Made by a program: the position numbers and the translations under genes. The notes below the pieces were generated by a model, which searched no databases, was not told where the DNA came from, and saw only the letters and a program-made list of their open reading frames with translations. DNA of 64,000 bases from Drechmeria coniospora (Eukaryota; Ascomycota; Sordariomycetes; Hypocreales; Ophiocordycipitaceae): contig NC_054390.1 of assembly GCF_001625195.1 (NCBI RefSeq), forward strand, positions 1,054,001 through 1,118,000, written 5' to 3'. Shown piece after piece: positions 11,779 to 23,004 of the stretch; position 1 is the first letter of the stretch; every line of letters starts with the position of its first letter.

Positions 11779-14061
11779 GGCGACGGTTCAGATACAATAT
11801 GGAGAAGGGTGCGTCAGATGATGCTCCGAGCCTGATTAGTTTCATTTTCCTTTTCAGTCGCAGCCAATCTCCGGCTTTTATACCTTTCCGCCGCTTGAGA
11901 GCGATTTCTCCTTTCCCTCGCACTCTTGTTCTGTCTCTCTCGAGAATCTGAGTCGCTACCACCCCTCAGTCGTGATCACACCTTCATCGCTCCACTTTCG
12001 GGCCTTGTTTGTACGCTTGCTCCGGGTAGAAGCTGCGAACTTCTGAAGACCAAAGCAGCTTGAGAATACGGCCGACGCAGAGCCGTCCAACTCCAGAGAC
12101 TCTTGTATCAAGACTTCACCCTTCCGCAAGATATGCCACCTTCAAAGTTTCGATTCTCAAGCGCAGGAACTTGAAGGCAGTCGGAAAATTATTCACGGGG
12201 ATGAATGGGATGTACGCAAAAGTGCCGCATTGGGGCCGAGTATTCATATCCTGCTTCCCCATGGGGACTGAGGCCGAGGAGGTTTTGCATTGAAGTTTGG
12301 TACGCTCGGTGCGCCTCTTCTGTCTGGTCGCATCCAGCCGAGGTCAGGTGCGACATCCAAATACATCGAACCCGCAGCTCCGCTGAGAGGAATCCTGAGG
12401 AGCATTGGGGTCGGCTTCGGGCGGTTGCTGGATGCCGTCTCTCGAACGATACAAGGCGCAGGATTTCAGGCACATGGGATGCTGGTAGTCACAAAGTTTG
12501 AAGATTTCATGCATGATTTTGTATCCTGAACGTGCAATCACCCAGAACATATTTGACAGCGTTCCACAAAGATTGTAGCTTGAACACAACTCGAAATGGC
12601 AAGACTAGAGGTAAGCACACCAACTCATTATTAACGCTTGGCTGGCGGTTTCTAGACTTGAACTTGATATCATCAAACCCTTCGTAGTATCATCTGAGGT
12701 GCTCTCGGCACGTGAAACTCTCGGGTGCAATGGCCAAGGAAAGGGATCGGCTAGATGAACGGTGTTGGGAGCACCCCCATGTTGTTGACCCATGTTCAGA
12801 GATGAAAGGTCAAACTACAGCGGATTCTCGTCCATAATCTACCGACAATGATTAGAAAGCAACGATGTAAAATGTTTCCTTCGTGGCGTGAACGCGAACG
12901 TTCGTGCTTCGAGCCTGACTGCGAATTATCCGCCGCGTGAAGGATTCACGTAATTGGAAGGGTGTTGTGACGAGGAATGTGGTGTCATCATTTCTATCAA
13001 GGCCTATTGCCATCATTTCACGAGGCTCGTGATTAGGACACGAGGAAAAGCAATGACACGCATACTTAGTGCCAGCACAGCATGTCAGGGTCCAGGCTGC
13101 TTGCTGGGCAGTTGGGCGACTGGTTTGGAGGTAGCCCTTACGTTCCATAGGCCGGACCAAGAAAATAGTAGGCGAAAAACGTATCGAGGTCACACTGATC
13201 AGATCTTCCTTTCCATTCGTCAGTCGCAGCGATCGGATGCATCCTTTCGCCCGTGCAAGTCGGGCTATATCGGCCCTTCTCGTCCCATTTCCAGACGTCA
13301 ACCCTGTAATTTTCCGCCATTGATCGCGCGACTTGAATACTGCAATCCAGTCATGCGCTGCTTTGTTTTCAGCATATGATCCTCGTGAATGGCGAGTGGA
13401 CGCCTAGGGAGGCTGGAAGGACGGTGACCGGCGACGGAGCGCCGAGTCGGCCCCACCACGCGGCACTGTGGAGCAGGCCTACCCCGGTTTGCTCACCCCC
13501 CTATTTTGTTCATCGGCAGCGACTCAAGAGTCAGCAATTGCGCAGGCGCTCTCTGCGTTTCGTGGATTATTCTAGGATGGGTCATCCAGAAGTAAATTAC
13601 CATGTACGCATCACCCATCATTGAAGATTGAGGAGTAGTGGTAAGCTACAGGGAGTGCTCGCTCTACTACTGTCTATAAACAGCATGAAGATGTTTGCCC
13701 GGCTTACCGTTTTAATGTTACTGCAGACTCTAGCATCATATAAAGATGCGTACGTGTACGATCATGCCGTACTTGCAACCATTCTTGGACAATGCTTTAT
13801 TGTATGATTCCCCATTAATGTCCACTTCGGGGGCATTGATGGTCGTCGGTGATATGGGACTACAGGTGTTATTTACTAGTTCTCCGTGTTGTTTGTTTAC
13901 GGCCAATCACTAGTCTGCCTGCTTTCATGCGCGTTGTCACCACTATACGCGATGTCCTCCTCTGCAGGAAACGCCAACGCGACTCCCCCCTTCCAACTTC
14001 TATCCTCAAACGTTCCATAACTGTACAGCTTGATCTTTCGTCGTTCAACGCCGTCGTCGTC
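11779..14061. other. Intergenic stretch without recognisable gene
   Basis: Only short overlapping frames without family pattern. The first 200 bases hold the promoter of the DUF1996 gene (minus strand) and the last few hundred that of the gene at 14062. Nothing else supported. Confidence 0.5.
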
Positions 14062-14874
14062 ATGGTGCTCCGTTCTCTTGGTCGTTCCGCTATTGCGCCA
14101 TGGGTCATTTTGCCAGCCGCAATTCCAGTGGGATACCTCATTTACCTGTACTGGCAAGGCCACCAAAATACGACCGCAGTCAGGGGACATCGTCGAAAGT
14201 CGTCACCGCCAGCTTCGGGCTCCCCACCACAACCACATGATCCGATAAGCCTTCCGGCAGAAGTCAAGTCCGATTCGCAATGGGTTGTCGTCTATGAGCG
14301 CGTCGTCTCCAAGCCCGTACCCATCGCATCTCTGTCCTATGCCATCAACGGATCACCAAGCTCACGAAAGTGGCGACCGACTCAGCCATCTCCATTGCTA
14401 CGGGAGTACGTTCGAGCAACGCACAAGGCCTTTAGCTGGACACCCCAGGCGATGCTCATACGCACCATGGTAGGTGGAAAGAGTATTCGAACGACATTTG
14501 ATGGTACTTGGATCAACAGCTTGACCTTTGCTCCGGGCGATCTGGTGAACGGCATCTACAGGGTGGCCGAGCATTGGAAAGATAAGTCGTCTCTGTCGGA
14601 ACGCTCGGAATTGATGATGGAGGTTCCCCCATCCTACAAGGGCCCGTCCGTTCGGGGATTGCTCGTCGCCGCCATTGAGCCGGCCCCATTCACCGACTCG
14701 AAGCGACATGGAGAGAGTGTTGTGTTTGTCAACGAAACGTGGATGTGGAGGCGAACAGATGAGAAGCCTACACTCCTCGAAACCTCCTTTGGAAGATGGT
14801 TTCACACCCAGCTCGCTAGCTGGCTCATCTTGAGGGGGCTCAGCGCAGTCACGGGAGGTGGATGCAAGCAATAG
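14062..14874 (+). CDS. Conserved fungal membrane-anchored protein of unknown function
   Basis: One exon, 270 aa from ATG 14062, chosen for its good context (GTCATGG) and because a single hydrophobic helix (about residues 10-30, WVILPAAIPVGYLIYLYW) follows at once. The frame is open further up, with another ATG at 13927, but that extension is basic and lacks pattern. After a Ser/Pro-rich linker the soluble part (about residues 70-265) has the look of a folded, conserved domain: TPQAMLIRTMVGGKSIRTTFD, APGDLVNGIYRV, a MMEVPPSYKGPSVRGLLV strand, and near the end VVFVNETWMWRRTDEKPTLLET followed by SFGRWFHTQLASWLILRG. I recognise it as a recurring fungal uncharacterised family, not a named domain. 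It is probably anchored with its C-terminal domain on one side of an internal membrane. No operon-like partner. Confidence 0.65.
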   Translation: MVLRSLGRSAIAPWVILPAAIPVGYLIYLYWQGHQNTTAVRGHRRKSSPPASGSPPQPHDPISLPAEVKSDSQWVVVYERVVSKPVPIASLSYAINGSPSSRKWRPTQPSPLLREYVRATHKAFSWTPQAMLIRTMVGGKSIRTTFDGTWINSLTFAPGDLVNGIYRVAEHWKDKSSLSERSELMMEVPPSYKGPSVRGLLVAAIEPAPFTDSKRHGESVVFVNETWMWRRTDEKPTLLETSFGRWFHTQLASWLILRGLSAVTGGGCKQ

Positions 14875-17800
14875 CAGTGCTGATGGATCATGGTGTAATC
14901 AGCCCTTGTGCGGCAGCGTTGGCCACCGACAGATACCTCCGAGTTGAGCGCAAATCCCTCATTCGAGGCCGCACGCAGACACGCATCACCGACTGGGCAA
15001 CGAGAATAACACCTTGAGGCTCACCGGATACGGATGCTTCCCACGACACCTGTGGGCTCTCGCATCTGGTGTAAATCACAACGGATCCGCCTGGACTCCC
15101 ATGGCTTGGCCCCCTATTGCCGTAGCTTTCTGGCCCCCTTTCGAGAGCGGTAAAAGAGGACTACGGTGTATTGGACGCCTTGAAACCAATGTTCTGGATT
15201 TATCTCGTTCTAGCGACAGTTAGTATCAACAGTGATTTCTGCCGTTGCACAAGAGATATTGTTTTTACCGCATCGCTTTCCGCGCCCCCTTGCGTGATGA
15301 TGCTGTTATTCGTGCTTTAGGCTTATCATAACTTTCCGGTATGAATCACCGAAAATTTACTGAAACTTTTCATAGACAAGAACATTTCGTCCATGAATCC
15401 ACCTATTTTCCGCTGCATTTTGAAAGCCAAAGGGCCTGGTTGTACTCTGTGTATTTCCACACACTCATTATTCGTCAAGGACGGCGCCGTGCGATTCGTA
15501 CAGCAAGCACCCCAGGCCATGTCCCTGTGGCATATCATACGGTGGTGTAACGGGACAAGTCGTGACGAAGCGAAACGCCCAGGGCCATGCGAATGAATCC
15601 ATAGCATACAACACCACGGAAGAAGCATCGCTTCACGCCAGCATTGCCATGGTCCGGCTTGCATCCGTGGAAGGTTGCAAAACTTATCAGACAGCGACGA
15701 GCAATGAGCGAATCGGCCTTGCTCTGCCAATTCCAATGGATGGCCTGAACCTTACGGCTTCATCTTTGAAATGGACGGGTGTCAAAGCGCGAGAAATTGG
15801 GGGTCCTGAAACGCTTTCTTCCTCCAATGTTAAAACGGTCGGTGGTCAGACAAGACGGAACTGTTACTAATTCTCGCGTGCGCTTGTTTACCATCAGCAG
15901 GGATGGCCTGCATGCAATCAATCACCCGTGGTCGAGAGCGCGAGGCTAGATACGACTCCCAAACACCTCGCGCCGCAAACGCTCCACGCCACTGTTGATC
16001 GTTCCTCCCGTTTTCCCCTACCAGCATCTTATGTGCAATACTCTGTCGTGGCTAAGATGCCGGCTGAATACGGCAGCAGGATGGTTGGTTTGCCGGCCAA
16101 GCTGATTCGTAATTTTCTAGCGTTTGTCCTTCAACATAAATCAACAGTTTGGCGGACTATGCAGCCTGTGCGTGCTTCTTGGTGTTTCTATCTCGCTCAT
16201 GCATAATTGGTAACAAAGTGATGAGGGCTTATGTTTGAGACTGAAATTGAGTCGCCAAATGGTCCCGTTTACGCAACCACCGAACAGCACCGAAAGGCAA
16301 CACCGGAAGGCCAAGGGCCATTGAGACGGAGAGCGCTATAGACTTAGTTTACAGACAGACGGAATGTGGGGGCCGATGATATTTGGTTTCAGTTGTGTGC
16401 TTTTAACAGTCACGAATACTGACTAGCTACGTCAGTGATGGATATGAAAGAAGTATTGGGAGACGAACGGTTTGTGTGTACTGTGTGATGAAGTGGCCTC
16501 ATTGGCCGCCATGCCATAATGTAAGTAGGTTGCTTGGGCCACCCCCGAAGTGATGGAATAGTCGGATCCATAATGAGACTATTTGGAGTCTGCTCCGGCC
16601 ATAATTTATCGCGGTGCAGCCTTTGTGATTTTGAGGTGGGTTTTGTCAGTTTCATTTGCCATGCGGTTATGAGGATGGGGAACTAGATGCTGAAACATCC
16701 CACTACTAGAATCGATTACAACCTCGGCCCGAGACTCAAACTTGTATTAGTCATATATGAAGTAATAGACAGCAGCTGTCAGGTTTGAAACTGCTGACGG
16801 TTGCTATCCATCCTCGGAACAGGTCGAGTTTTGGACTTAAGGCAAACGGAAGAAGTACAGTGACTTACTTTTACATCATCAGCAAGGCGGCTCCAAGGAT
16901 TCAGTGCCGCCGGGGACACATCTGCCGCTGGTCCCAGTTGATGGGTGACTTGCCTGTCGCAATAGGCCTGGCCGAACCAGTTTGCATCATTACCAGCGAT
17001 ACAACATTGACGATCAACGTTCAAACACGCACTTACCTCCTTCCTATATGGCGAATAGCAATCGGATTGCTTGCACCGTATTACTGGCAGTGAGGATTAT
17101 CGGATGGCATCAGTGCGCGTCGAACGGCGACAGGTTGTGATTGTTGCCGACCTGCGCAAAGAAACTTCTGTTCGCGCTCGTCCACCTGCCACTGCCCTGT
17201 CAATTCCAGCGCAATGAAAAGGCCGTGGCCAAGGTAACGCTTATCGTACAATAAATACACTTTTGTCCATCACCCACGTCCTACCACAGCTTGGACAGTG
17301 GGCAGACCAATGAAGGGGTCAAAGAACGCACTGCGCCCGGTAAGATTGGAGCCTGCAGTGAAAATGCTCGCCTTCGCTTGATTGATCGGCTTCTGGAAAC
17401 TCGCGCCCATGAAGCAGTATCGGTAGAATGAGGTAGCAACAGGCAAACGATCACTTCAGCCCCTGCGCTCTACGCATTGTGCCCCCCCACCCCCATGCCC
17501 CAAGATTGAGGATTCCCGTGAGCGGGCAACCACCTGCAACGGAAAGCCAGTAGTGAGTGGGCAACAATAATAAATAAAATATGATGCGGTGGCTCCTCGA
17601 CATCTCGATAATGTCCCTGATATTGCATGGGAACGAAAGGAACAGACGACTTGTCTTGCTTGGGCAATGACGGGTGGTACCGCTGAATGGCGTGCGAGAC
17701 CGTCGATGGGAGGCGAGCTGCCTCTGCGGTTGGTAGATAACGACGCCGCGCACGTTCTCATTCTTATCTGCAATAAGTGTCAACTGAAAGTGAAAATTGT

Positions 17801-19005
17801 AGCAGGCCCGAATCGGCATTCGATAAGCAAGTTCCATCCGTGCATCACATCACCAGTGATGACGACCCACACAGTCAGCCATCGGAACGGTAAAGCGCTT
17901 GGAAACGCCGCTGCCGAAGATGGCGTACGGATGGAGAATAAGTAAACCGTTTTTGAGCTCACTCGTTGTGCAGGTACGTCTTGCACAGATGTGGAAATGT
18001 GGAAATCGACCGTCACAGGATCCGGCAGCCGTCGTTGACGATCGACACTTGATATGATGTTGAAACGCTGCTATTTCCATACCCGGCACTGACCGCCAGT
18101 CGAGACCTGGCAAGCCGCAGGCCAACCATGATCTGTAATTAGGAAAGTTTTGGTAGAATCCGCATGAACGTCAACATGGCGTTCATCAACTCTGGTCATA
18201 CATCCACCGTCCATTGTCTTGTTCCCACAAACTACCGGTCGGCGCACGGCTCACCATTGGCTTGTTCCCATCAGAAAGTGGTAAATGGCGACAGGAGACA
18301 AATAATCGGTGTCAGCACACTCATCAATGTATAGTTGTCGTTGGGTGATCCCATAGAGTTCGAACATGGTAATATCCCCTATTCTGTCTCCGCCATTGAG
18401 ACCCCCTCAAGAATCCGACTCAGTCCTCGGTTCCGGCAATGTTGAAGCATGCCACGTCCCAGGAGAGACGCTCAATCGACAGTGAGGCATCTTCGTGGAG
18501 ACGGTTTGATGCGGCTCCGCTCCAGACCGTGCGAGCCGCCGTTTCTATCGCGAGTCTGCTCCACTGCGGTGAGACAACAAAGTGCCGGCCGTCTCACATT
18601 CCAATGACTCCGGTCCATGCTCCATGGTCGAGGAGTCCCGTTGAACGAAAATAGCAACCTCCTGTCCATGTCGGAGGCGGGAAGCTGGAAAGCAAATTTC
18701 AAGGCGAGGGGTCATGGCTTTCGCAGCCTCCCGCCTCCCTTTCCATATTAGAATCCCTCATAAGCGGCTGGTTGCCAGATGACCCAACTGTTGCTGCTCA
18801 ACCTCGCCGATGACTGGTGGATCATCTTCTTTGCTGCTGACTTCCCCCAAAGTCACCCCCCAAGGGCCGGTGGACTAGCTTCGCTCTCTCTCTCTCTTAT
18901 TTACTTGCCTTTGCACCTGCCGTTGTCGTTGCCTCGTCCTGCTTCGATTTACTTTGAATGCCTGCTTTCGCCGCTTGCTCTGCATAACACAAAAGTCCGG
19001 CCACC
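14875..19005. other. Gene-free stretch of about 4 kb
   Basis: No frame with conserved pattern was found on either strand; the longest open frames (about 130 codons) overlap in opposite directions. A C-rich run lies at 17484-17500. The bases just before 19006 end in CCACC, a strong start context for the transporter gene, and a CT-rich run (about 18888-18915) precedes it as is common in fungal leaders. Confidence 0.5.
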
Positions 19006-20382
19006 ATGTATGGGAGCCGTGACGTTCCGAGGAGGACAACCCAGAGCTGGGCCGACTCCAATCTGTCAACGAGGAGAAACTCAATGGCCTCTCACCGATC
19101 ACCCGAATACCCCCAGATGGATCGAGCGACGAGGATATACGAAATGTACGAAAACATGCCCGACAAGGAAAAGGGGGGAGCCGGCTTTGAGATGGCGACA
19201 CCGGTGCACGAATCCCAGAAAGACGTGCACGGCAGCCATGGGAATTCCGAAATCGACATCTACGACGCCAATCGGCCGAAGCTCGGCTTCAAGCAGCGTC
19301 TGCACCACTTCACCTGGGCCTGGTACACGTTTCCCATGAGCACCGGCGGCCTGTCCCTGCTCATCTTTGCGCAGCCGAATCAGTTCCCCGGCCTCCGGTC
19401 GATCGGCCTCGCCGTCTACATCATCAACATCATCATCTTCGCCACCATCACGAGCTTGATGCTCTTCCGCTTCCTCATCCACCCCGGCGACATGTCGGCT
19501 TCGCTCAAGCACCCGCGAGAGGGTTTCTTCTTCCCCACCTTCTTCCTGTCCGTCGCAACGCTCATCACGAGCACCGATCGGTACGCCATACCGGAAAACG
19601 ACACGGCCCTGATCTGGGCCATCCAAGGGTCCTTCTGGGCCTACGTCATCGTCACACTGCTGCTCGCCGTCGGCCAGTACAGCTTCGTCTTCGCCGCCCA
19701 CAGCTTCGGCCTGCAGACGATGATGCCGACCTGGATCTTGCCCATCTTCCCCATCATGCTCTCGGGCACCATTGCTTCCGTCATCGCCGACACGCAGCCG
19801 GCGGTCGCGGCCGTGCCCATCATCGTCGCCGGTCTCACCTGTCAGGGCTTGGGCATCTCTGTCGCCATGATGATGTACGCTCACATGGTCGGACGGCTCA
19901 TGCAGGCCGGTCTCCCCAACCGCGAGCACCGGCCGGGACTCTTCATGTGCGTCGGGCCCCCGTCCTTCACCGCGCTCGCCGTCATTGGCATGGCCAACGG
20001 CCTGCCGGCGAGTCTCGATCCGGACAAGGACGGCCGATTCTTCGACGTCGGCCTCATCCGGACCATGGCCATCATCGCTGCCGTCTTCCTCTGGGCTCTC
20101 AGCTTTTGGTGGTTCGGCATCGGCGTCGTCGCCGTCCTCCAGTCTCGCCCCAAGTACTTTCACCTCGGCTGGTGGGCCATGGTCTTTCCCAACACGGGCT
20201 TCGTCTTGGCCACCATCGCCATCGGCAAGCAATTGGGCAACTCCACCGTCCTGTGGGTCACGACGGGTATGAGCATCCTTCTGCTCTCCATGTACGTTTT
20301 CGTGCTCTACAGCATGGTCCGAGCCGTCATCTCGCAGGACATAATGTATCCGGGACGGGACGAGGACGTCGAGGACCATTGA
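19006..20382 (+). CDS. TehA/Mae1-type (SLAC1 superfamily) C4-dicarboxylate/malic acid transporter
   Basis: Intronless, 458 aa, start CCACCATG at 19006. A polar N-terminal tail of about 100 residues is followed by about ten hydrophobic helices. The first helix carries the family signature FTWAWYTFPMSTGGLSLLIF, followed by FPGLRSIGLAVYIINIIIF and LMLFRFLIHPGDMSASLKHP. Later come FFPTFFLSVATLITSTDRY, WILPIFPIMLSGTIAS, a GLTCQGLGISVAMMMYAHMVGRLMQ helix and CVGPPSFTALAVIGMANGLP, all matching the malate permease/TehA pattern. The protein should sit in the plasma membrane and move malate-like dicarboxylates or, in related members, other anions such as sulfite. Family assignment is firm; substrate is inference. 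The gene stands alone between two gene-poor stretches. Confidence 0.9.
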   Translation: MYGSRDVPRRTTQSWADSNLSTRRNSMASHRSPEYPQMDRATRIYEMYENMPDKEKGGAGFEMATPVHESQKDVHGSHGNSEIDIYDANRPKLGFKQRLHHFTWAWYTFPMSTGGLSLLIFAQPNQFPGLRSIGLAVYIINIIIFATITSLMLFRFLIHPGDMSASLKHPREGFFFPTFFLSVATLITSTDRYAIPENDTALIWAIQGSFWAYVIVTLLLAVGQYSFVFAAHSFGLQTMMPTWILPIFPIMLSGTIASVIADTQPAVAAVPIIVAGLTCQGLGISVAMMMYAHMVGRLMQAGLPNREHRPGLFMCVGPPSFTALAVIGMANGLPASLDPDKDGRFFDVGLIRTMAIIAAVFLWALSFWWFGIGVVAVLQSRPKYFHLGWWAMVFPNTGFVLATIAIGKQLGNSTVLWVTTGMSILLLSMYVFVLYSMVRAVISQDIMYPGRDEDVEDH

Positions 20383-21597
20383 TGGTGCGTCACAGACCGA
20401 CCGCGCTTTACCTCCTTTCTCCTTTTTCTCATCCGGTACCACCCAAGCCATCCGACTGGGGCCGGCGAGCAGAACTCGCCCTGGTACACTCGCTTGGGGG
20501 GTTTTGTTTGTAATTTTTTTTTCTCGTAGACTTCTGCGTCGGCTCGAATCGATCCTGCAACGTTGTATGAGACGCAGGAAGGATGGCAGTGAAGTAAAGT
20601 CTGCCCAATTTTCGACGTCTGTGAATGGAGAGTCAGGTTAGCAAGGTTGTTCCCTTCATTTCCTATCTATAAAAAATAGACTGATGTCGATTCGGGTCGA
20701 CCACAAACTCTGTTCCTAAGCTTCTGTTCTACATGTACCCGAACCAGGACACTTGCCAGTCCGAGTGATGCGGCAGTTGGTCATGATGTGCATCGCATAC
20801 GGCGCACACTGGTAGTAGCGGCCAAGCATTCGTTCTGCATTTTGCCCCATCCATACCCGTATCTATCCCCGTCACGTTTGGTAATGGGATAGATTTGGTT
20901 GTCCGTACATATACTTTTACATACGCACATATACCATCATTACGATACTATTCAAATACCGGCCATACCCTTTTCGAATCCTATCGCTTTCGCATGGAAG
21001 CAGGCAGGTCTCTCTCGTCGCCAGACACTGGATTATCAGCATACGGTCAAGGAAGTAGCCAGGATAGGCGCAGAGGGAACAGTCTCAATGTATCCATTAG
21101 ACAATAGAAATAAGCCTGCCCGTGTTTAGTATCGGTGCCCTTGAAGGCATCTGGACAAGTGAATGTCAATCCTATACCCACGCTTTGCACTGCCCCTCCT
21201 CCGCCGCTACGTTCCTTCACGAGGCATGCGAACTCTCGAGACCCAAGGTGGAGAAATATTACATATATATTAGGTGTCTCCGTTCGGTTCCTTCACGTTG
21301 CACCTGCTACTTGTGCTGTATTCCTCGCTTTCCACGTAGCTAGTTGTTGGGGCCCCGTCAGGAGGATCTTGTAGTTCTGCACATGGATGGATGTACTAGT
21401 GGTGGCGATGCTCAGTGACATGCCTACGAAATTAGCCCCCATCTGAGTGCGGAATAGAATAGCTACTGTCACACTTGTCGTTGTTAGTACAATACAGTAC
21501 TGAGAATGTACTCCAGCCTGCCGTGTTTCGTACATTATGGGCTTGCCTTCGTATTAAGTCTGTTTGTTAGTACTTGGGAGGATGAAAATAAGCATAC

Positions 21598-22290
21598 TCG
21601 GGTGTTGAAACGACTTCTGTTGCAGAGAAATCTGTATAGTAAGTATAGTGTACAAATGGACTGCGACTAGGTGCACACCATTCTTGTGGATTCCTCAGTA
21701 CACTGTACATGACTTCAGGGGTAAAATGGCGTCGCAATCCCTCCATCCCTACAACAAGTATGGAGTACAACGAAGTTGGAAGTAGGGACGTGTTCTATTG
21801 CACTCCGCAATGGACATATTACAAAGAACGAGTGAAGGCATGCAGTAATACGGAGTAAGTCTACCAGTATTTATTTTCGTTTCCCTTCTGTGCAGAAGTG
21901 GAAGGCATTCCTGTTCATGCCATAGTGGCAATGCGCAGCAAGATGTTTGCATTATTAATAGCTACATGGTTAAGCTGCCGTCGCAGTTATGTTTATTGGC
22001 ACAATACAATACTTGAAAGATACACTGACGTACAATATGTCGTACAAGTACGTTACGCGTCTATCTTGGGACTGCCCCTCTCTGTTCGTACTTTGCGAGA
22101 TGTTCTATTTGGCGTTGAAACGGGTTCTGTCGCAGGTGATGTGGAGCAAGTAAGTTCATTACAGTGTACGTACGAGTACTCCGTTCGCGTAACCAGTAAC
22201 TACGGGCACCACGGTTCTTGGAGACTCCCAAGTACGGCGTACATGGCCACAGGGGTAATGGCGTTGCTATACTTCCATCACTCCATCTAG
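21598..22290. repeat. Degenerate direct duplication (about 21598-21765 and 22110-22290)
   Basis: Shared order of words: GTTGAAACG(A/G)-CTTCTGT/GTTCTGT-GCAG, then a TACAGTGTAC/AGTGTAC word, then ACCA-TTCTTG-GGA-TC/ACTCC-AGTAC, a GTACATG word, CAGGGGTAA and TCCCTCCATC/ATCACTCCATC. About two thirds of positions agree by eye. Non-coding. Confidence 0.55.
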
Positions 22291-22545
22291 TACCAGGAAC
22301 CAGCCAGAAGCAGAGAAGTGTGCCATTGTAGCGTACATGTACAAGGAAGACGTGATGAAACAGGGCTTAATACTAGTATTGTGTACTTTGACAGTATCCG
22401 CCAGTACGGGCTGCTCGGTCTAGGCTACCTGGTTTCGAAGAATACCACTATCATGAATGGGGACTCCGGACAACTACTTAGTCTACGAACGGTTAGTTGT
22501 CCTTGTTCAGAATCAATGCCAACCATTCATCTACTACTCCGTACA

Positions 22546-22680
22546 GGACTCCGAACAACTAGACCTCAAATGGTGACTCTTGCTTGTCCCGAATATATTA
22601 GTGCGAAACATGCCCACAGCCCGCCGTAGGAAGTAGGCCAAGTCCGCGCAAACACGGCCATTTCGTGCGCCCTCCTGGAC
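22546..22680. repeat. Upstream repeat copy a (~138-bp degenerate module)
   Basis: Begins GGACTCCGAACAACTAG, continues with ACTCTTGCTTGTCCCGAATATATTAGTGC and AGTAGGCCAAGTCCG, ends near TTTCGTGCGCC. The same order of words occurs at 25845, 26181, 26492, 28121 and 28455. This copy lies about 150 bp before the TATA box of the intact HsbA-collagen gene. Confidence 0.65.
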
Positions 22681-22834
22681 AATAACGTTCCTACCGCCAG
22701 CAGGAACCAGCCAGGGCACGGAGGGCGCACTATACGCTACCTAGATTTCCTCAGATCAAGTCGTGGCGGATCGGCAAGATGGAAACACAGTTTCAGATCT
22801 ACAATCTATCGATGACGATGGGCACAACGACAAA

Positions 22835-22842
22835 TATATATA
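22835..22842 (+). promoter_or_regulatory. Probable TATA box of the HsbA-collagen gene
   Basis: TATATATA 163 bp before ATG 23005. The block around it (TATATATAGAGAGCTAATAACGCAC) is kept in both decayed copies (26734 and 28725, each followed by a CTCATA-CGCAC word), so it was copied with the genes and is likely their core promoter. Confidence 0.55.
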
Positions 22843-23004
22843 GAGAGCTAATAACGCACTTGATAACTTTTGACCAGAACAGAACAACAAGCAATAACAA
22901 CCAGCACAGCGCATCATTTCCTGTTTTATTTCCTTTATTATATTCTATACCCATCTCCAGATATCTCCAGTCAATCCATTAGTTTTTCAGCATCCACTTT
23001 CAAG

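Larger units (their letters stand above)
20383..23004. other. Intergenic stretch with degenerate repeats, leading into the HsbA-collagen locus
   Basis: No gene recognised. From about 21.6 kb the DNA turns AT-richer and repeat-bearing: a duplicated ~180-bp block (21598-22290) and a first copy of the ~138-bp repeat (22546-22680) that also precedes the decayed paralogues. Confidence 0.55.

Noticed and set aside
13849..14061. Longer N-terminus for the conserved protein at 14062
   Set aside because: The extension to 13849 begins at GTG; the ATG at 13927 gives a basic, patternless leader, and ATG 14062 has better context before the membrane helix.
19099..20451. 450-codon minus-strand frame opposite the TehA/Mae1-type transporter
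   Set aside because: Asp/Glu/Gly/His-rich without pattern; antisense image of hydrophobic helices coded with C-ending codons.
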